This document shows, in pieces, positions 21,375 to 23,982 of a DNA stretch of 23,982 nt. Within the stretch, counting starts at the first letter, position 1, and each line of letters begins with the position of its first letter. The DNA comes from Collinsella sp. (GTDB lineage: Bacteria; Actinomycetota; Coriobacteriia; Coriobacteriales; Coriobacteriaceae): contig DXZO01000010.1 in assembly GCA_019419625.1 (NCBI GenBank), forward strand, positions 405 to 24,386, in the 5' to 3' direction. Below the pieces are notes generated by a model. It ran no database searches and was not told where the DNA came from. It saw nothing but the letters and a program-made list of their open reading frames with translations. The translations under genes and the position numbers were made by a program.

Positions 21375-22235
21375 ATGTCTTTTGCCATCATAACCGACTC
21401 CACGTCGGACATCTCCCCCGCCCGCGCCCAAGAGCTCGGTATTTACGTGATTCCGCTGCATGTGATTATCGAGGGCGAGGACCTGCTCGACCAGGTGCAG
21501 ATTACTGCCGAGGAATACGTCGCGCGCATGGCCGGCTCTGAGCAGCTGCCGCACACCTCGCAGCCGAGCGCCGGCGAGTTCAAGGCGCTATTTGACCGCG
21601 TGCGCGCCGATGGCCACGACAGCGCCATCTTTATCTCGCTGTGCAGCGAGTGGTCCGCCTGCTATTCCAACGCATGCCTGGTCGCCGAGACCCACGAGCT
21701 CGACGTGCGCTGCATCGATTCGCGCACCGGCTCGGGCGCCGAGGGTCTGCTGGTGGAGTACGCGCTTGCCATGCGCGAGGACGGCCGCAGCTTGGACGAG
21801 ACCGAGGCGCAGATCCGCGCGACGTTGCCCGACGCCCATCTGCTGCTGATTCCCCGCACGCTCGAGAACCTGGTCAAAAACGGCCGCGCCCCCAAGCTCG
21901 CCGGCCAGCTGACGCAGATGCTCAACATTCGCCTGGCCGTTTCGCCGGAGTGGAAATCGGGCGAGATCAAGGCAATCAAAAAGGGCCGCGGCGCCAAGCG
22001 CATCGTCGCCAACACCATGGCAGATTGCCTCGCGTTTTTGGACGAGCACCCGGGCTCAAGCGTGCGCGTGCTCACGACCGGCGCCGCCGAGGAGCAGGAA
22101 CTTGTCAACGAGGCGCTCGCGGGCCAGGACTACGTAGACGCCGGCACTGGCCCCATCGGCTGCACCATCGCCACCCACGTAGGCGTCGATGCCATCGCCA
22201 TCAGCTACTGCCCCCGCTACCAGCCCATCCACTAG
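21375..22235 (+). CDS. DegV family fatty-acid-binding protein
   Basis: The 286-residue protein opens with FAIITDSTSDIS, the DegV signature. It has PHTSQPSAGEF (the T-S-x-P-S loop that holds the lipid carboxylate), DSRTGSGAEGLLV, LIPRTLENLVKNGRAPKLAG (family motif with R.L..L.k.GRi) and a GPIGCTIATHVG ending. DegV/FakB proteins bind a fatty acid and present it to the FakA kinase; no FakA gene is in this window. The start at 21375 has GAAAGG in front; an upstream ATG at 21318 would add 19 arginine-rich residues. Confidence 0.9.
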   Translation: MSFAIITDSTSDISPARAQELGIYVIPLHVIIEGEDLLDQVQITAEEYVARMAGSEQLPHTSQPSAGEFKALFDRVRADGHDSAIFISLCSEWSACYSNACLVAETHELDVRCIDSRTGSGAEGLLVEYALAMREDGRSLDETEAQIRATLPDAHLLLIPRTLENLVKNGRAPKLAGQLTQMLNIRLAVSPEWKSGEIKAIKKGRGAKRIVANTMADCLAFLDEHPGSSVRVLTTGAAEEQELVNEALAGQDYVDAGTGPIGCTIATHVGVDAIAISYCPRYQPIH

Positions 22236-22250
22236 GGGCACCTTTACCTC

Positions 22251-22313
22251 TTGCGGTGGAATAGGGACTGTTTTTGGCTTATTAGCCGCCAATCAATCCC
22301 TATTCCACCGCAA
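22251..22313. terminator. 17-bp inverted repeat between convergent genes (bidirectional hairpin)
   Basis: Arms TTGCGGTGGAATAGGGA (22251-22267) and its perfect complement (22297-22313) flank a 29-base loop that can fold again through TTGGC/GCCAA. It lies 15 bases after the DegV stop and 15 bases after the toxin stop on the other strand. There is no T run, so it may rather be a dispersed palindromic element that serves as a barrier. Confidence 0.6.
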
Positions 22314-22328
22314 CTTAGAAATCGGCGA

Positions 22329-22637
22329 TCAGCCCAGCGGACCCTGAAACAGTTCCTGATGAGTGCCCATTCTCACCAGCCTAATCACTGGGTTAGTCTT
22401 ATGGGGAAGATAAAGAACGACCACATCGACCAAGCCATCGGATAGGTGGAAATCGATGTGGCCGTTGTAGTTTCCGCCCGGGTTTGAGAGCTCGTGGGCG
22501 CCATACTCCGCCGGAAGTGACCCATGAGCCACAAGCTCTGCAACCGCCGCTTTAAACTCACTTTTTAGCTGCGGATGCATGCGCATCGTTCGTTTGTAGT
22601 CCACCTTAAATTGAGCCTCGACTTTAATCTCGAACAT
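22329..22637 (-). CDS. YafQ/RelE-family mRNA interferase toxin
   Basis: The 102-residue protein begins MFEIKVEAQFKVDYKR and has the HPQLKSEF helix, LPAEYGAHEL (H48), YNGHIDFHL (H60, H64) and a closing RLVRMGTHQELF with H93 and F97. This follows the order of catalytic residues in YafQ-type toxins, which cleave mRNA at the ribosome. The YafQ aspartate after the central histidine appears to be replaced (H64 or a shifted acidic residue), so activity cannot be assumed. The start lies two bases after the antitoxin stop, so the pair is co-translated. Confidence 0.82.
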   Translation of the reverse strand: MFEIKVEAQFKVDYKRTMRMHPQLKSEFKAAVAELVAHGSLPAEYGAHELSNPGGNYNGHIDFHLSDGLVDVVVLYLPHKTNPVIRLVRMGTHQELFQGPLG

Positions 22638-22639
22638 CG

Positions 22640-22939
22640 CTATTCCTCATCGAGGAATGACATAAGCTCATCAGCGTTATTGAATGACAGGCTATCGTCC
22701 GGCAAAATCCCCAGCTCATGAGCCTCGGCGATCACCATGGCGCGCCTCGTCACCTCGTTGGGCACCTCCGCCCTTCCTACAATCTCAAAAGGAATCTTTC
22801 GCTGATTTACCAGCTGCCGAACGGCAAGATTGAGATAGGAATTGAGGCTGAGGCCGACCGAATCCAAGAACTCAGTCGCCTGCTCCTTGAGCCCCTCTTC
22901 GATTCGAACCGTCGTAGGCTTAACTGTTGCTGTAGACAT
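22640..22939 (-). CDS. RelB/DinJ-family antitoxin
   Basis: The 99-residue protein has an N-terminal ribbon-helix-helix (TTVRIEEGLKEQATEFLDSVGLSLNSYLNLAVRQLV, about 9-44) for DNA binding and dimerisation. The acidic C-terminal part (LSFNNADELMSFLDEE) probably wraps the toxin. RKIPFEI after the fold is typical of DinJ. GAGGAGG precedes the ATG. As in other RelB/DinJ systems it is expected to repress its own promoter, which carries a long palindrome at 22987-23022. Confidence 0.87.
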   Translation of the reverse strand: MSTATVKPTTVRIEEGLKEQATEFLDSVGLSLNSYLNLAVRQLVNQRKIPFEIVGRAEVPNEVTRRAMVIAEAHELGILPDDSLSFNNADELMSFLDEE

Positions 22940-22970
22940 TTGCGACCTCCTCGCCCTCGTCTTTTACACC

Positions 22971-23022
22971 AGTATACCCAATATAAATGGCAATCTGATG
23001 TTAGATAACATCAGATTGCCAT
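22971..23022 (-). promoter_or_regulatory. Promoter and palindromic operator of the toxin-antitoxin operon
   Basis: Arms at 22987-23003 and 23006-23022 are perfect 17-bp complements separated by two bases. TATACT (minus strand, plus 22971-22976) is a good -10; 17 bases upstream a weak -35 (ATCAGA, plus 22994-22999) lies inside the palindrome. The arrangement fits autorepression by the antitoxin. The same hairpin, 31 bases after the stop of the LOG-family gene, could also act as its terminator, although only a short T-rich stretch follows. Confidence 0.55.
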
Positions 23023-23052
23023 GCGTATTCATGTCGCGTGGGCACGATTGAT

Positions 23053-23811
23053 CTACATCAGCCCGCTGAGCGCAATGTCAACGGCCTCGTTGAGGTCGTC
23101 GGTAATGTGTACCAGATCCGGATCGAGCGGGCTAATCATACCGGTGCTCATCACCGGGCCGTTGAGCCAGTCGAACAGGCCCTGCCAGTACTCGCTGTCC
23201 ACCAACACGAGCGGCATGCGCTTGACCTTGTGCGTTTGCACCAGCGTGAGAACCTCGAACATCTCGTCGAGCGTGCCAAAGCCGCCGGGAAATACGATGG
23301 CGCCCGAGCTGTACTTAACGAACATGGTTTTGCGCACAAAGAAGTAGCGGAAGTCCATGCCGAGGTTCACGTATTTGTTGAGCCCGTGCTCGTGCGGCAA
23401 TTCAATGCCTAGGCCAACTGACTTGCCGTTGACACTCGCCGCTCCCCTGTTGGCCGCTTCCATGATGCCGGGGCCGCCACCGGTGATGACCGCCACGCCA
23501 CGTTGCGCGATCTTGCGCCCGACGGTGCGCGCCGCCTTGTAGAGCGGATCGGTCTTGGGCGCGCGGGCGCTACCGAAGATAGTCACCGCAGGTCCAAGCT
23601 CGGCAAGTGCGCCAAAACCATCGACAAACTCTGCCTGAATGCGCAGCACGCGCCACGGGTCGGCATGCAGCCAGTCGGTCGAGTCCTCGGGCGCCAGCAG
23701 GTTGGCGTAGGTGTTGTCCTTAGGAATCATGGGGCCGCGCATGACCACGGGGCCGCGGCGGTACGTCTCGTCGTAGACAGGCTCGCCCTCGACGTTCTCA
23801 TTCTTAATCAT
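23053..23811 (-). CDS. TIGR00730/LOG-family Rossmann-fold protein
   Basis: The 252-residue protein has the nucleotide-binding AVTIFGSARAPKTDPLY, then GVAVITGGGPGIMEAANRGA and FPGGFGTLDEMFE, the PGGxGTxxE motif of the lysine-decarboxylase-like LOG family. Members often hydrolyse nucleoside 5'-monophosphates (cytokinin-type activity or pyrimidine/purine nucleosidase); the substrate is not known here. The start at 23811 has AGGAG in front; the ATG at 23883 would require translation through a GC-rich hairpin and a run of phenylalanines coded by its T tract. Confidence 0.88.
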   Translation of the reverse strand: MIKNENVEGEPVYDETYRRGPVVMRGPMIPKDNTYANLLAPEDSTDWLHADPWRVLRIQAEFVDGFGALAELGPAVTIFGSARAPKTDPLYKAARTVGRKIAQRGVAVITGGGPGIMEAANRGAASVNGKSVGLGIELPHEHGLNKYVNLGMDFRYFFVRKTMFVKYSSGAIVFPGGFGTLDEMFEVLTLVQTHKVKRMPLVLVDSEYWQGLFDWLNGPVMSTGMISPLDPDLVHITDDLNEAVDIALSGLM

Positions 23812-23830
23812 GGGTACTCCTATCGAGAAA

Positions 23831-23875
23831 AAGAAAAACGGGCGGGGTCGACGCTGTGCGCCAAACACCCGCCCG
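23831..23875 (-). terminator. Hairpin with T run just upstream of the LOG-family gene
   Basis: CGGGCGGG (23839-23846) pairs with CCCGCCCG (23868-23875) over a 21-base loop. The minus strand continues with a T-rich run (23831-23838) and then the ribosome binding site. It is either the terminator of a gene beyond the right edge or an attenuator in the leader. The last 100 bases of the window show no convincing gene. Confidence 0.6.
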
Positions 23876-23982
23876 AACATCAACTATTCGGTATGGTACC
23901 CACGATGCATCAAGTGCTTGCAAGCTAGGCTTATAGGACAAAATGTGTGTCCCGATAGAACATCCGTTTCCATCCATTAATC

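Overview
The window looks like a chromosomal segment of a GC-rich actinobacterium of the class Coriobacteriia, most likely Collinsella or a close relative. This is inferred from the gene set, AAAGGA-type ribosome binding sites, a DtxR-type iron box of the actinobacterial pattern, and many short palindromic intergenic elements with GGGACA/TGTCCC cores. No tRNA, rRNA, CRISPR array, integrase or complete insertion sequence was seen.

Layout. 1-835: the tail of an unknown gene and a short, apparently degenerate DUF1015-family protein. 972-2922 (minus): two tandem histidine phosphatases and a nitroreductase whose promoter carries a near-consensus DtxR/IdeR box. 3158-4243 (plus): an HdeD-like membrane protein abutting a UPF0178 protein. 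4350-5438 (minus): a metal permease with a histidine-rich loop. 5610-6578 (plus): a DEDDh exonuclease. 6580-8650: a visibly more AT-rich accessory island with one gene, a PD-(D/E)xK-like nuclease, bracketed by four copies of a 25-29 bp repeat arranged as two inverted pairs. 8655-11428 (plus): a zinc/cadmium/lead efflux operon (ArsR/SmtB sensor, stand-alone HMA metallochaperone, P1B-type ATPase) with three matching operators. 11654-15058 (minus): a short DtxR/MntR regulator with a mixed metal site, a Cof-like HAD phosphatase and a Uup-like ABC-F ATPase. 15108-18768 (minus): pstS-pstC-pstA-pstB, a high-affinity phosphate importer. 19066-21218 (minus): a PepV-like M20 dipeptidase and a phosphoglycolate-phosphatase-like HAD protein. 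21375-22235 (plus): a DegV fatty-acid-binding protein. 22329-22939 (minus): a DinJ/YafQ-type toxin-antitoxin pair with a palindromic operator. 23053-23811 (minus): a TIGR00730/LOG-family protein.

Metal homeostasis recurs: the efflux operon, the His-rich permease, the DtxR-family regulator and the iron-box promoter. The most unusual features are the paired repeats around the nuclease gene, the 109-nt nested palindrome at 11456-11564, the dispersed GGGACA hairpin families, and the natural Asp/Cys metal-site combination in the DtxR-family protein. Functions come from motif recognition by eye; no database search was run.
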